NCBI GenBank assembly: GCA_041481485.1
Contig: JBGPBY010000136.1
Location: 1 to 14,899 of the forward strand
Direction: 5' to 3'
Origin: JBGPBY01 sp041481485
Lineage (GTDB): Bacteria > Acidobacteriota > Terriglobia > 20CM-2-55-15
Length of the DNA: 14,899 nucleotides
Shown here: piece by piece, positions 7,653-14,774 of the stretch
Numbering within the stretch: the stretch's first letter is position 1
Layout of the letters: each line of letters starts with the position of its first letter
Position numbers and translations under genes: made by a program
Notes under the pieces: generated by a model
Database searches by the model: none
What the model saw: the letters and a program-made list of their open reading frames with translations, nothing else
Told to the model about the DNA's origin: nothing

Positions 7653-9110
7653 CTACTTCAAATCTTCCGCAATGGCTGCAAACTGTTCCAACGCAGCTTC
7701 CAGGTCGGCAGCGATATCGGCGGCAATGACTTCCGGGTCAGGAAGATTCGCAGACTCTTCGAGCGCGTCATCCTTCAACCAGAAGATATCGAGATTCACC
7801 TTGTCGCGCTTTGTCAGTTCTTCATAGGTGAATCCCTTGAAACGATCACTTTCCTTTCGGTCGGTCCGGCTCTTCGGGTTGAAGCAGGCAACGAAGTCGT
7901 CGAGGTCGCTACGCTTGAGCGTGTTTTCCTTCAGAGTGAAATGCAGGTTGGTGCGCAGGTCGTAGATCCATAGCTTCGCCGTCCACGGCTTTTCCTGCGC
8001 GGGCTTGCGGTCGAAGAACAATACATTGGCCTTCACGCCTTGCGCGTAGAAGATACCGGTGGGAAGCCGCAACAGTGTATGCACGTCCGCCTGCTTGAGC
8101 AGTTCACGCCGAATGGTTTCACCCGCACCTCCTTCAAACAGGACGTTGTCCGGCAGCACCACCGCCGCCCGCCCGTGCTGCTTCAGAATGGTAAAGATGT
8201 GTTGAAGGAAGTTGAGCTGCTTGTTGCTGGTCGTCGCCCAGAAATCGTCGCGGTTGATGATGAGCGATTCTTTCGACGACTCCCCCGCCTCATTCACGAT
8301 AGTCACGCTGCTCTTTTTGCCGAACGGCGGATTGGCCAGGACAATTTCATATTCACCATGCTTCCCCGCCAGAGCGTCTTTCGTCACGACCGGCAAATCC
8401 GCTTCCGACTCGCCGCCGATGCCATGCAGCAGCAGGTTCATCGCGCAGAGGCGCGTAACACTGTCCACCAGTTCAATCCCGAAGAACGTACCGCTCTTCA
8501 GCTTCTTCTTTTGTGCAAGGTCGAGGCGGGGAAGCCTGGCCAGGTAGTCATGCGCTGCGAGAAGAAATCCTCCGGTGCCACATGCCGGATCACAGATGGA
8601 CTGACCCGGCCGTGGAGCGATGACATCCACGATTGCCGCGATGAGTGGGCGCGGCGTGAAGTACTGCCCAGCTCCGCCCTTCACGTCTTCGGCATTCTTT
8701 TGCAGCAAACCCTCGTACGCGTCGCCTTTCACGTCGGCGCCCAAACTGGACCATGCTTCTTTGTCGATCAGGTCCACGATGAGCCGGCGGAGCTTGGCCG
8801 GATCCTGAATTTTGTTCTGTGCCTTGCGGAAGATGACGCCGAGCATTCCCGTCCGCTTGCCGAGCTCCTCCAGGGTGTGACGGTAATGAATCTCCAGTTC
8901 GTCGCCGTCCTTGGCGAGCAACGACGGCCAGTCTTTACCTTTAGGAATGGGTGACGGTTTATTGAACGGCGGCCTGGACTGCTCGTCCGCCATTTTCAGG
9001 AAGAGGAGAAACGTCAACTGCTCGACGTAATCGCCGTAGGAGAGGCCGTCATCCCGCAGGATATTGCAATAATTCCAGAGTTTCTGGACAAGGGCGTTGG
9101 GACTGCTCAT
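7653..9110 (-). CDS. hsdM: Type I restriction-modification system DNA methyltransferase subunit HsdM
   Basis: 485 aa, normal length for HsdM. An N-terminal helical HsdM_N region (about 5-125) is followed by the N6-adenine methyltransferase domain: GAGQYFTPRPL (146-156), SAM-binding DPACGTGGF (174-182) and catalytic NPPF (260-263). A C-terminal helical tail (about 450-485) follows. With HsdS it methylates adenine at the recognition site, and with HsdR it forms the restriction complex. Its ATG overlaps the TGA of the RhuM-family gene (ATGA, 9107-9110) and no ribosome binding site is evident, so translation is probably coupled. It is the last gene of the operon, unlike the common arrangement where hsdM and hsdS are adjacent. 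All catalytic motifs are intact. Confidence 0.94.
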   Translation of the reverse strand: MSSPNALVQKLWNYCNILRDDGLSYGDYVEQLTFLLFLKMADEQSRPPFNKPSPIPKGKDWPSLLAKDGDELEIHYRHTLEELGKRTGMLGVIFRKAQNKIQDPAKLRRLIVDLIDKEAWSSLGADVKGDAYEGLLQKNAEDVKGGAGQYFTPRPLIAAIVDVIAPRPGQSICDPACGTGGFLLAAHDYLARLPRLDLAQKKKLKSGTFFGIELVDSVTRLCAMNLLLHGIGGESEADLPVVTKDALAGKHGEYEIVLANPPFGKKSSVTIVNEAGESSKESLIINRDDFWATTSNKQLNFLQHIFTILKQHGRAAVVLPDNVLFEGGAGETIRRELLKQADVHTLLRLPTGIFYAQGVKANVLFFDRKPAQEKPWTAKLWIYDLRTNLHFTLKENTLKRSDLDDFVACFNPKSRTDRKESDRFKGFTYEELTKRDKVNLDIFWLKDDALEESANLPDPEVIAADIAADLEAALEQFAAIAEDLK

Positions 9111-10144
9111 GAATTCTTTTTCTTCGGTTTAGGAATGGAGAGTCTTTTCAAGTCCTTCACCGCCGCCTCAAAATCTTTTTCCACCTTTGACGGCTCGGCG
9201 AGTTGCGCACGATGAAATTTCTCGAACTCCAATTCCGCCTTCCGCACGGCCTGATCGTGCGAAATCCTCCCGGCATGCCTGAGAATATCCCGGCCGCTTA
9301 AACGCAGGAAATCATCGAGCTTCCCGATCCAGTCCCTCATATACATCGGCTGCCGGTTCATGGCCTGTATTTCTGCCAGTTCCAGATATGCGGCGACGAT
9401 GCGGTTCAGCGCGTTGAGTTCGTCCGGCGACAGATAGTTCTTGGCGATGACCGCTTCCTCTATACCTGGCTTCGCGCCCACCCAGTTCGTCATCCCCACT
9501 TGCGGCTTCGCCGCGTCCACACGCGAATGAATAATCTCAGCCGCCGTGTGGCCGTGCGCTGCCCAATGCATCTTGTTCTGTACCGTGGCAAAGAACTGCT
9601 GCGACATTTCCGCGTCCGGAGCATAGTCCACACTGGTGGCGTAAATTTCCAGCACCTTCCGCCAAAACACTTTCTCCGACGACCGGATATCCCGGATACG
9701 CGCCAGCAGTTCTTCGAAATAATTCCCACCGCCGCGCTGCTTCAACCGGTCATCATCCATCGCGAAACCCTTCACGATGTATTCCCGCAGCCGCTGGGTC
9801 GCCCAGATACGGAACTGCGTGCCGCGCTGTGACTTTACCCGGTAGCCCACCGAGATAATCACATCGAGGTTGAAGAACTCGACCTGGTAGGATTTCCCGT
9901 CCGCGGCAGTTGTTGCAAAATTTGCAACAACTCCTTTCCGGACCAGTTCCCCCTCGTCAAACACGTTGCGGATGTGCCGGGAAATGACCGACTTGTCCCG
10001 CTGAAACAACTCCGTCAATTGATTCAGGGAAAGCCAGACGGTCTCTTCCTGCAGACGAACTTGTAGGCGGACGCGGCCGTCTTCGGTCTGGTAGAAGAGG
10101 AACTCACCGCCGGGATTGCCGGGGCTTGCAATGACGTCGTTCAT
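9107..10144 (-). CDS. rhuM: RhuM-family protein embedded in the Type I R-M operon
   Basis: 345 aa from ATG 10144 (MNDVIASPG). That start has GGAG at 10152-10155 with a 7-base spacer. An in-frame ATG at 10168 would add eight residues (MKAKRSAR), has no ribosome binding site, but overlaps the stop of the preceding small frame. The N-terminal half matches the RhuM family: FLFYQTEDGRVRLQVRL, WLSLNQLTELFQRDKSVISRHIRNVF (winged-helix-like) and YRVKSQRGTQFRIWATQRLREYIVKGF. The second half has the family block MHWAAHGHTAAEIIHSRVDAAKPQVGMTNW and a charged lysine-rich tail. RhuM proteins were named from a Salmonella pathogenicity island and recur inside Type I R-M loci; their biochemical role is not established. 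The DNA-binding-like N-terminus and the position between hsdS and hsdM suggest a regulatory or accessory defence role (inference). Confidence 0.85.
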   Translation of the reverse strand: MNDVIASPGNPGGEFLFYQTEDGRVRLQVRLQEETVWLSLNQLTELFQRDKSVISRHIRNVFDEGELVRKGVVANFATTAADGKSYQVEFFNLDVIISVGYRVKSQRGTQFRIWATQRLREYIVKGFAMDDDRLKQRGGGNYFEELLARIRDIRSSEKVFWRKVLEIYATSVDYAPDAEMSQQFFATVQNKMHWAAHGHTAAEIIHSRVDAAKPQVGMTNWVGAKPGIEEAVIAKNYLSPDELNALNRIVAAYLELAEIQAMNRQPMYMRDWIGKLDDFLRLSGRDILRHAGRISHDQAVRKAELEFEKFHRAQLAEPSKVEKDFEAAVKDLKRLSIPKPKKKNS

Positions 10145-10151
10145 ACGAGCG

Positions 10152-10155
10152 CTCC
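10152..10155 (-). promoter_or_regulatory. Ribosome binding site favouring the RhuM start at 10144
   Basis: GGAG on the minus strand lies seven bases before ATG 10144 and within the extra codons that a start at 10168 would translate. It is the only recognisable Shine-Dalgarno found inside this operon. Confidence 0.5.
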
Positions 10156-10164
10156 GCTTGGCTT

Positions 10165-10353
10165 TCATTTCACTAGACGTCGAGTTGGTAGGGATTTCTT
10201 ACAGCCTGCCGAAGATCTTAGGTGGTCACCAGCCGGGACGATTCCATCGAGATGGTAGAGCTGTGTGTCGCAGCCTTCGCCGCCGGTGGCAGCTGGTTTC
10301 GAAATCGAACATATGGAATCTTCGGCCCGCTTCCCGGTGCAGAAGGTGCTCAT
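10165..10353 (-). CDS. Possible 62-aa ORF between hsdS and rhuM
   Basis: This frame exactly bridges the gap between hsdS and the RhuM-family gene. Its ATG overlaps the hsdS stop (ATGA, 10350-10353) and its TGA overlaps the upstream in-frame RhuM ATG (ATGA, 10165-10168). The same four-base overlap joins hsdR to hsdS and RhuM to hsdM. The peptide (MSTFCTGKRAEDS... ending PTRRLVK) has five cysteines and no domain I recognise. About half of its third codon positions are G or C, an uninformative value. No ribosome binding site is visible. It may be a translational bridge, a small accessory protein, or chance sequence in a 180-base spacer. Confidence 0.35.
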   Translation of the reverse strand: MSTFCTGKRAEDSICSISKPAATGGEGCDTQLYHLDGIVPAGDHLRSSAGCKKSLPTRRLVK

Positions 10354-11744
10354 ACGAGTTTTCCGGTGAATGCCTTGTGAAGGATGGACTGACGGAGCCG
10401 GGCAGCACGCTGGAGGTTGGCGGACACCACCGCTTCCAGTTCCTCCACTACGCTCAACCGCCGCTCCACTTCTGCCACGATTCGGACCTGTTCCGAAAGT
10501 GGTGGAAGTGGGAATGCAAGCTTTGCGAATCGGTCGGCCCCGAGATGCGCGATGTTGGTCGTCCAGTTTGCGATCTTCTGGAATCGTCCCGAATGCATGA
10601 ATGCCCTAAAGACAGATAATGCGAACTTCACGTCTAGCGAAGGACATGGGCGAAACCGCACGAGTGTATTCGTGAAGCAAGCGCCTGGCAGCTCTCCTCG
10701 ATATATGGCTGGCCGCCCAACCAACTCCAAGCTTTGTCCTTCGTTGAGAAGGATGTCATTGGGCTCGAGTCGGAAAGTCTCGAATTCATCCGGAGTGAAA
10801 TTCATCGCCTTCACATCACTAAAGTCGAGTCGGTCCTCATAAACATTTGCTACACGCAAATAAGGGCGCATGTTTACCCCTATGTGGTGCTTGGGGGCCC
10901 GTTGCCGACCGAGTTGAACAAATCCAACAGTTTCAACCGAGACGAATGTCCAGCCTTCAGGTAATGGCGAGAGGCCCGTAGTATCGGATGCGCCAGGTTC
11001 TTTGTATTGGCCACGGCCTTGCCAGTTTTTACGACGGTCGGTGAGGATACGGGCGAGCAGAGCTTTGCCAGTTTCGAATTTCGTTTTCGCGCCTCCGGTT
11101 TTGGCGAGTTCGGCTTCGGTGGGGACGAGACGGCCTTCGCAGGCGGCTTTGAGGACGGCGGCGCGGTAGCGTTTGAGGTTGGCCTGCACCCGTCGCAGTG
11201 CTGCCACGCCCGCATCCAGCCGCGTGAATTGCTTCTCAATCTCCGCCACAATCCGACGCTGTTCGGGGAGCGGTGCTACTGGAACCTCTGTCTCCTTAAT
11301 CTTTTTCAGTACTATGCGTCTGATCGCAGTACCAGTCATTTCGCCAAGAAGTCGTTTAGATCCCACCGGCGATTCGATAAAGTAACGGAGGAAACGTGGC
11401 TCCACAATATCGCGTCTGGGCTTCAAGACGGCGACGCTCGAAAGCAGACTAAACTCTTCGTCTAGCGTGTTGATTGCGACATTGCCGGTGTTCGCACCAT
11501 CTTTAGTGAGGAGGACATCCCCAAGCTTCGGATTGCATCGTGAATAGATTTCCCGGTGAATGCTCTCATCCACGTAAGCGACATCGCTCACATCCAATCC
11601 CCAACGGCGAATGTTCTTAGATGTAACGTATTTGAATCGCCCAATTCCTGGCTCGTCGAATTGAACTACAGGCGAATGATGAGTCCCATCCGAAATTTTG
11701 GTGCAGACTTCGGACAATCTGGCTGATCTCCAATTGCTGCTCAT
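10350..11744 (-). CDS. hsdS: Type I restriction-modification system specificity subunit HsdS
   Basis: 464 aa with the canonical two-repeat layout. Target recognition domain 1 (about 1-155) is followed by a conserved coiled coil (PLPEQRRIVAEIEKQF, 158-173, to LKAACEGRLV, 198-207). Recognition domain 2 (about 260-410) is followed by a second conserved coiled coil (PPLSEQVRIVAEVERRL, 414-430, to LHKAFTGKLV, 455-464). The two recognition domains each read one half of a bipartite DNA site, and the coiled coils set the spacer and dock HsdM. The ATG overlaps the hsdR stop (ATGA, 11741-11744). Both repeats are complete, so the product should be functional. The recognition-domain DNA is visibly more A/T-rich than the central conserved DNA around 11000-11280, as usual for exchangeable recognition domains. 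The target sequence cannot be read from the protein. Confidence 0.94.
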   Translation of the reverse strand: MSSNWRSARLSEVCTKISDGTHHSPVVQFDEPGIGRFKYVTSKNIRRWGLDVSDVAYVDESIHREIYSRCNPKLGDVLLTKDGANTGNVAINTLDEEFSLLSSVAVLKPRRDIVEPRFLRYFIESPVGSKRLLGEMTGTAIRRIVLKKIKETEVPVAPLPEQRRIVAEIEKQFTRLDAGVAALRRVQANLKRYRAAVLKAACEGRLVPTEAELAKTGGAKTKFETGKALLARILTDRRKNWQGRGQYKEPGASDTTGLSPLPEGWTFVSVETVGFVQLGRQRAPKHHIGVNMRPYLRVANVYEDRLDFSDVKAMNFTPDEFETFRLEPNDILLNEGQSLELVGRPAIYRGELPGACFTNTLVRFRPCPSLDVKFALSVFRAFMHSGRFQKIANWTTNIAHLGADRFAKLAFPLPPLSEQVRIVAEVERRLSVVEELEAVVSANLQRAARLRQSILHKAFTGKLV

Positions 11745-14476
11745 GCCGCGAGCGCCTCATTGAGTTCATCGAGGAGCTTGGGGAGTTGGTCACCGAAGAG
11801 TTGGTGCGCTTTGCCGAGACCGCCGCGCTGATTGAAGGGCGATAGCTCCAAATCGTCTGGCTCAATACTGATGGCGGTGGCGATGTGGTCACGGATGAGA
11901 TTGAGCCAAGCGAGTTGCTCGGGAGTAAAAGTCATACCGGCTCTCGACTTTCCATTCAGCCACACATCGAATCGTTCGGACACCGAATCCGCGAAAGGCA
12001 CGAGCATGGGTTGTTGATCGATCGCGAAGCGGACGATGGAAACAAGATCCGCAAAGCGACCAACCTGCGAGCGGCCTGTGACCTTGTTGGGTTCGGTAAC
12101 CGCGAAAGCATCCCAAAGACGATCCTCCGTCCATGCGGCGTGATTCTCGCGAAGTCTCTTTTCCAGTTCCTTCAGCATGGGCTCCGTCAGCCGATGCTTG
12201 TACGGACGCGAGTAGAGGATTTGCAGCGCATCGATCTCGGCCTGATACTTGTCGATGTAGTCGTGAAAGGCGTCGATGATTCCTTCCGCTCTCGCCTTCG
12301 CAGCGCTGTCGAATCCCTGGCTCAGGACGGTATCCACGGTGACGTTATCAATCGTCTGCTCGGCATCCTGTTTGGCTTTCGCGAGCATGTCGCGCAATGC
12401 TGGAACATCGAATGGAGCGCAGGCTTCATCAATCAGGCGTTTGCGGTCCTCCGCCAGATTGTCCGGATCAAGCGCTCGGAGCAAATTCCCAGAAAGGTCG
12501 GACAATGACTTGCCGCCGGTAACTTCCACGACCTTTTTCAAATCCTCCCCGGAAATCTCGCGATTGAGCCGCGCAAGACGGCCGGCCAACGTCGTGAGCG
12601 TGTCCTCATCGCGTTTTCCCAGAGCCACGCCAAGCAGCAACTTATCGAAGGCGACGCTGCGCTGACGCTCCAGCGGACGCGAGTCGGTCTTGTCGCTCTC
12701 ACACACGCCCACCGCATCGACGATGACAAAGTGAGTCTTGGCGAGAGCGTCTGCCCCGCTCACCGACTGCAATTCCGTCGACGTGACCACACGTGTTCCG
12801 CGGCCTTTCATCTGCTCAAAGTACGTCCGGCTGCGCGTGTCGCGTAAGAACAGCAGGCATTCCAGCGGCTTGATGTCCGTGCCCGTCGCGATCATGTCCA
12901 CGGTGACGGCGATGCGAAGCTGGGGCGACGTGCGGAATTCCTGAATGAGCGTGTCGGACTTCTCGTACCGCCGGGTTTCGGGATCATAGGTTTTGTACGT
13001 GATTTTCTTGGCGAAGTCGTTTCCCTTGCCGAACACTTCGCGAACGAGATGAACGGTATCCTCCGCATGGGAATCGTCTTTGCAAAAGATAAGGGTCTTC
13101 GGGACAAGCGTGCGCCCCGGAAAGAGCTCGGTGCTCAACGCCTCCTTGAATGCCTGGAGGACCGTGCGAATCTGGGACGGCACAACGACGGACCGGTCGA
13201 GTTCTTTCGCGGCATAGCCGAAGTCTTCGTCCAACTGCTCCCAGCGAACGGCACGCGTTTCCCGGCTGCGCTTATCCACATAGAAACCCTTGTCCACCTT
13301 GCCACCCTGCTCGGTGGCCTGCGTTCGGATCCGATAGACGTCATAACCGACATTCACGTTGTCGGCGACAGCACGCTCGTGGTTGTACTCCATCACCAGG
13401 TTCTGTTTGAAGAACCCGATCGTCTGCTTCGACGGCGTCGCCGTGAGTCCAATGAGAAAGGCGTCGAAGTACTCCAGCACTTGCCGCCACAGACCGTAGA
13501 TCGAGCGGTGGCACTCATCGGTAACGATGAAGTCGAACGTTTCGATTGGAATCGCGGCGTTGTAGGCGACATCCTTTGGCCGGTCGTCCGCGGTGGAGAT
13601 TTCATAGCCGGACCTTTCATCGAGGTCCTCGTCGAGTTCCTCGCCGCGCAACATCGAATAGAGCCGCTGGATCGTGCAGATGGTGACGCGGGCAACGGAA
13701 TCGATTTGATTCGAGGTCAGACGCTGCACGTTGTACACCTCGGTGAACTTCCGGCCGGTATCGGGAGCGACAAACTGATGAAACTCCGTCAGGGCCTGGC
13801 GGCCGAGATTGGCGCGATCGACGAGAAAGAGAATGCGTTTCGCCCCGGCGTACTTGATGAGACGGTAGGCGAAACTGCACGCCGTGTAAGTCTTCCCTGC
13901 TCCAGTCGCCATCTGGATCAGTGCGCGGGGATTGGCGACGGCAAACGACTTCTCAAGATTAGTGATGCCTTCCACCTGGCAGTCGCGGAGATTGTTCGCC
14001 GTTAACGGATATGCGATCGGCAAGGCCGCAAGACGTGCACGGAGCGTCGTCGATTCCGCGAGCCAGTTCGCGATTGTCTCCGGACGATGGAACGAGAAAA
14101 CACGCCGGGATCGCGGCTCGGGATCGCGTCCGTCACGGAAGAGAGTTTCGACGCCGGTGGATTCGTAGAGGAGCGGTAATGACCCGGCCCCATCTGGCCG
14201 GAGAAATTCCGGCAGATTCTCCGCGTAGTGCCGGGACTGTTCCGCCACACCGGATAGGAGCGTTCCCTCTTTCTTGGCCTCGATGACGCCAACGGCCTTG
14301 CGGTCGACAAGCAGGAGATAGTCGCAGGTGCCGGATTTGAGCGGGACTTCACGCAGTGCAATACCACGACCAGCCGCGGGGTTGAACTGCTTATAGTCCT
14401 GCACAAGCCACCCACACGCGAGGAGTTGTGCGTCGATCTGCTGCCTGGCGAGTTGTTCAGGAGTGAGGTTAGGCAT
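11741..14476 (-). CDS. hsdR: Type I restriction endonuclease / translocase subunit HsdR
   Basis: 911 aa, normal length for an EcoEI-like R subunit. The N-terminal nuclease domain has the PD-(D/E)XK core Asp52 (GTCDYLL), Glu66 and Lys68 (VIEAKKEG). The SF2 translocase follows: Walker A MATGAGKT (189-196), DECH box (320-323), LTATPS (344-349), and the second RecA fold with VTVDMIATGTDIKPLECLLFLRD and the arginine-finger region QMKGRGTR. A long helical C-terminal domain of EcoEI_R type (about residues 680-905) binds the methylase core. The enzyme pumps DNA using ATP and cuts far from unmethylated sites. It is the first gene of the operon and its stop overlaps the hsdS start by four bases. No Shine-Dalgarno is visible before ATG 14476. 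All catalytic motifs are present, so restriction should be active. Confidence 0.94.
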   Translation of the reverse strand: MPNLTPEQLARQQIDAQLLACGWLVQDYKQFNPAAGRGIALREVPLKSGTCDYLLLVDRKAVGVIEAKKEGTLLSGVAEQSRHYAENLPEFLRPDGAGSLPLLYESTGVETLFRDGRDPEPRSRRVFSFHRPETIANWLAESTTLRARLAALPIAYPLTANNLRDCQVEGITNLEKSFAVANPRALIQMATGAGKTYTACSFAYRLIKYAGAKRILFLVDRANLGRQALTEFHQFVAPDTGRKFTEVYNVQRLTSNQIDSVARVTICTIQRLYSMLRGEELDEDLDERSGYEISTADDRPKDVAYNAAIPIETFDFIVTDECHRSIYGLWRQVLEYFDAFLIGLTATPSKQTIGFFKQNLVMEYNHERAVADNVNVGYDVYRIRTQATEQGGKVDKGFYVDKRSRETRAVRWEQLDEDFGYAAKELDRSVVVPSQIRTVLQAFKEALSTELFPGRTLVPKTLIFCKDDSHAEDTVHLVREVFGKGNDFAKKITYKTYDPETRRYEKSDTLIQEFRTSPQLRIAVTVDMIATGTDIKPLECLLFLRDTRSRTYFEQMKGRGTRVVTSTELQSVSGADALAKTHFVIVDAVGVCESDKTDSRPLERQRSVAFDKLLLGVALGKRDEDTLTTLAGRLARLNREISGEDLKKVVEVTGGKSLSDLSGNLLRALDPDNLAEDRKRLIDEACAPFDVPALRDMLAKAKQDAEQTIDNVTVDTVLSQGFDSAAKARAEGIIDAFHDYIDKYQAEIDALQILYSRPYKHRLTEPMLKELEKRLRENHAAWTEDRLWDAFAVTEPNKVTGRSQVGRFADLVSIVRFAIDQQPMLVPFADSVSERFDVWLNGKSRAGMTFTPEQLAWLNLIRDHIATAISIEPDDLELSPFNQRGGLGKAHQLFGDQLPKLLDELNEALAA

Positions 14477-14579
14477 TAAGCGAACGATTCACGTTGGTTA
14501 CAGGTCCTTCTTGATCGCTCGACATTATCAAGCCGAATCCCCAACGAGGGCAAGGGAGGGATTGTTCCCGCATACCTGC
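14477..14579. promoter_or_regulatory. Leader region upstream of hsdR
   Basis: 103 bases between the hsdR start and the truncated HEPN gene. The operon promoter could lie here, but I cannot point to a convincing -35/-10 pair. An inverted repeat CTTGAT (14510-14515) / ATCAAG (14527-14532) with an 11-base gap lies 34-56 bases before the ATG and could be an operator half-site pair. The remainder (14533-14579) is purine-rich sequence resembling repeat debris. Confidence 0.25.
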
Positions 14580-14744
14580 TCAACTTAGACTTTGGCCTTT
14601 TGCGAGTAGAAAGCCCTTGAATGACTTCTCAACAACTTGCTGGCTCAGGAAGCAGGCTTGTGAGAAATATTTTTCTCGAAAACCGATCTGAGCAAAGGCG
14701 AGATCTTCGGCGGCCCTGTCGAGCCACTGTTCATGCGGCTGCAC
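14580..14744 (-). pseudogene. Truncated HEPN-domain protein (HepT-like)
   Basis: 54 aa from GTG 14744 (VQPHEQWLDRAAEDLAFAQ). The sequence is a HEPN N-terminal half: the amphipathic first helix WLDRAAEDLAFAQIGF and second helix FSQACFLSQQVVEKSFKGFLLAKG. Family members are about 110-140 aa and continue with a THDL-type segment and an R-x4-6-H RNase motif; here a TGA follows at once and no frame beyond it resumes the family pattern. The gene is thus a 3'-truncated remnant. The GTG lies inside the last codons of a nucleotidyltransferase remnant, the usual MNT-HEPN overlap. The same frame stays open upstream to 14879, but that part is insertion-element sequence. In MntA-HepT systems HEPN is the RNase toxin, neutralised by adenylylation by the nucleotidyltransferase. 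Confidence 0.72.
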
Positions 14745-14774
14745 GGTAGACGACTTTGCCTTTGGACAGGATTT
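14731..14774 (-). pseudogene. 3' end of a MNT nucleotidyltransferase (MntA-like), interrupted
   Basis: On the minus strand, in a frame different from the HEPN gene, the sequence reads ILSKGKVVYRAAA then TGA at 14731-14733. The pattern of a hydrophobic pair, a short basic turn and VVYR near the stop is typical of the C-terminus of minimal nucleotidyltransferases that precede HEPN genes. It overlaps the HEPN GTG start by 14 bases. Upstream of about 14775 the family pattern is lost where the presumed insertion-sequence end begins. Only 13 codons support it, so the call leans on the HEPN partner and the overlap. Confidence 0.55.

Noticed and set aside
8040..8954. 304-codon plus-strand frame opposite hsdM
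   Set aside because: It is antisense to the methyltransferase catalytic motifs and is a shadow of the coding strand.
13049..14005. 318-codon plus-strand frame opposite hsdR
   Set aside because: It lies entirely antisense to the conserved translocase domain of hsdR and has no recognisable family features.
14510..14532. CTTGAT/ATCAAG inverted repeat as a rho-independent terminator
   Set aside because: A 6-bp A/T-rich stem with an 11-base loop and no following T-run is too weak; kept only as a possible operator in the hsdR leader.
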